This document shows positions 33,439-34,063 of a DNA stretch of 34,063 bases, piece after piece. The DNA is from Sulfidibacterium sp036244975 (GTDB lineage Bacteria; Bacteroidota; Bacteroidia; Bacteroidales; F082). Positions within the stretch are counted from its first letter, which is position 1. Each line of letters opens with the position of its first letter. Both the position numbers and the translations under genes were made by a program. Under the pieces are notes generated by a model. It saw only the letters and a program-made list of their open reading frames with translations, searched no databases and was not told the origin of the DNA. The DNA lies in contig BTTE01000025.1 in NCBI GenBank assembly GCA_036244975.1, positions 1 to 34,063 on the forward strand. The letters run 5' to 3'.

Positions 33439-33618
33439 TTATTCAGCATTCAGATTCTTCAGAATTTTCCTTGCCAATGGCTCTTTTATTTCTTTATGCC
33501 GCGGGACTGCCTCAACAACTCCATTCTTCGGGTTTATCCAAAGCGAGTGCGATCCACCTTCCCTTTTTAAATAGCACCCGGCAATTCTGAGCTTTCGTTC
33601 CAGATCCAAACGTTTCAT
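33439..33618 (-). CDS. hicA: HicA family toxin (mRNA interferase)
   Basis: The minus-strand frame from the ATG at 33618 encodes 59 residues, too short for ordinary ORF lists. It starts MKRLDLERKLRIAGCYLKRE, then GGSHSLW with the catalytic His24 typical of HicA, and VPRHKEIKEPLARKILKNL at the C-terminus. HicA is a double-stranded-RNA-binding-fold RNase that cuts mRNA and is neutralised by HicB. Its start overlaps the hicB stop (ATGA), giving coupled translation. The stop lies 3 bases from the attC R'' box. Confidence 0.88.
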   Translation of the reverse strand: MKRLDLERKLRIAGCYLKREGGSHSLWINPKNGVVEAVPRHKEIKEPLARKILKNLNAE

Positions 33619-33833
33619 GCAACCTGCACCTTGTCACGAATCACATCTTCGGGCAAACCACGAAGAACATCCTCTCTCCGATCTTCCAAAATTAATTCAA
33701 TAGCCTCTTTAAGACTATTCTTCGCTTCTTCTATTGTCTCACCTTGACCATTGGCCCCAGGTATCTCCGGACATATTGCCCAATATCCCCCTTCCGGGGC
33801 CTCTTCAATAATTGCAGTAAACTCGGCTTTCAT
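33615..33833 (-). CDS. hicB: HicB family antitoxin
   Basis: A 72-residue partial RNase H-fold antitoxin of the HicB type. FTAIIEEAPEGGYWAICPEI and GANGQGETIEEAKNSLKEAI are the family core. There is no added C-terminal DNA-binding domain, so autoregulation may be weak or depend on the complex. It precedes and overlaps hicA by 4 bases, the antitoxin-first order. AGGAGGT lies 4 bases before the ATG (33838-33844), the strongest Shine-Dalgarno in the window and unusual for this phylum, which suggests foreign origin. Confidence 0.93.
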   Translation of the reverse strand: MKAEFTAIIEEAPEGGYWAICPEIPGANGQGETIEEAKNSLKEAIELILEDRREDVLRGLPEDVIRDKVQVA

Positions 33834-33837
33834 TTTT

Positions 33838-33844
33838 ACCTCCT
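33838..33844 (-). promoter_or_regulatory. Strong Shine-Dalgarno of hicB
   Basis: Minus-strand AGGAGGT, 4 bases before the hicB ATG. Most other genes in the window lack such a site. Confidence 0.7.
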
Positions 33845-33895
33845 GTTTTTACATGGCCTAACATATTATTCTACTGCCAATAGCGGCATAAAATG

Positions 33896-33927
33896 CAAAT
33901 ATAAGTATATTATCCAGGGAATTCAAA
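33896..33927 (-). promoter_or_regulatory. Promoter for hicBA outside the cassette boundary
   Basis: On the minus strand TTTG (33924-33927), a 20-base spacer and TATATTTG (33896-33903) match the Bacteroidota consensus. The start near 33889 lies upstream of the cassette boundary at 33862, the position an integron Pc promoter would have. Confidence 0.55.
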
Positions 33928-33948
33928 AAAAAATCACATTTGCAGTTA

Positions 33949-34062
33949 CTACTCAGCAGCGATTAAGTTTTGATTAGCCAAACACGATAGCGTATCAAAA
34001 ACGTTTTGAGAATTTTTCAGGCTTGTGTCAATTACCGACCTGATAACCGCATAATGATTAGC
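33949..34062 (-). CDS. C-terminus of an IS66-like transposase (partial, runs off the window)
   Basis: The minus strand from the window edge reads 37 residues, ANHYAVIRSVIDTSLKNSQN then VFDTLSCLANQNLIAAE, to a TAG at 33949. The pattern (H/R)YAxIRSxIxTxxKxxQNVFxxL resembles the C-terminal end of IS66-family transposases. Only this tail is visible, so completeness and family cannot be confirmed. It lies upstream of the hicBA cassette on the same strand. Confidence 0.5.
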   Translation of the reverse strand, partial: ANHYAVIRSVIDTSLKNSQNVFDTLSCLANQNLIAAE

Positions 34063-34063
34063 A

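Larger units (their letters stand above)
33370..33861 (-). mobile_element. Integron-type gene cassette carrying hicB-hicA
   Basis: The 5' boundary is G|TTAGGC (minus strand, GTTAGGC at 33856-33862) and the 3' boundary is G|TTAGAT in the attC. In a circular cassette the R' box would be GTTAGGC, which is the exact complement of this attC's R'' GCCTAAC, as expected for a true cassette. The length is 492 bases. No integrase or second attC is visible in the window. Confidence 0.65.

Noticed and set aside
33744..33977. Plus-strand frame over the hicB promoter
   Set aside because: It is antisense to hicB and crosses the cassette boundary; no protein features.

Overview
The window reads as a chromosomal segment of a Bacteroidota bacterium, most like the Bacteroidales/Marinilabiliales side of the phylum; this placement is inferred from gene content, not from a search. 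Supporting signs are the gldE-gldD pair next to ssb and mutY, the 29-residue MPNGKK-type basic protein behind HU, the M23 peptidase-dxr-rseP operon, many TAnnTTTG -7 promoter boxes (the phylum's sigma-factor signature), and few clear Shine-Dalgarno sequences. No rRNA, tRNA or CRISPR array is visible.

Layout. 1-500: a GxxExxY nuclease-fold gene bracketed by inverted repeats. 532-1188: CoA-transferase subunit B. 1189-4181: a minus-strand trio (unknown secreted protein, methyltransferase, frameshifted lipoprotein) ending in an intergenic repeat. 4367-7378: yifB, then cdd-chaN on the minus strand. 7514-11575: rnpA-yidD-S41 protease-O-antigen ligase. 11742-13889: two universal stress proteins around a SPOR-domain protein. 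13897-16035: bidirectional terminator, RNase E/G, a tiny ribosomal-protein-like gene and HU. 16169-20662: an internally deleted mutY, ssb, an A/T-rich flavoprotein insertion, then gldE-gldD. 20722-24597: M23 peptidase-dxr-rseP-HAD operon. 24959-30888: an acetate/acetyl-CoA block with AMP-forming Acs, an ADP-forming acyl-CoA synthetase fused to a GNAT acetyltransferase, and a sirtuin. 31157-33303: rpoN and a PAP2-like membrane protein. 33364-34063: a mobile region with a HicB/HicA toxin-antitoxin pair, an integron-type attC site, and the C-terminus of an IS66-like transposase at the window edge.

Most of the window is ordinary core genome, so the novelty is in its edges and scars. The strongest find is the right end. 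hicB-hicA is laid out exactly as an integron gene cassette: a GTTAGGC boundary on the 5' side and a foldable 72-bp attC 3 bp after the hicA stop. The cassette's own R'' box (GCCTAAC) is the perfect complement of its 5' boundary. A Bacteroidota-type promoter lies just outside the cassette, where an integron Pc promoter would be. hicA is 59 codons long and easily missed.

Other points of interest are the Acs / GNAT-fusion / sirtuin group, a plausible self-contained lysine-acetylation circuit; a mutY joined in frame across a lost Fe-S region; the GxxExxY cassette whose right repeat supplies the -33 box of the scoB promoter; and a hairpin in the RNase E/G leader that could be an autoregulatory element.
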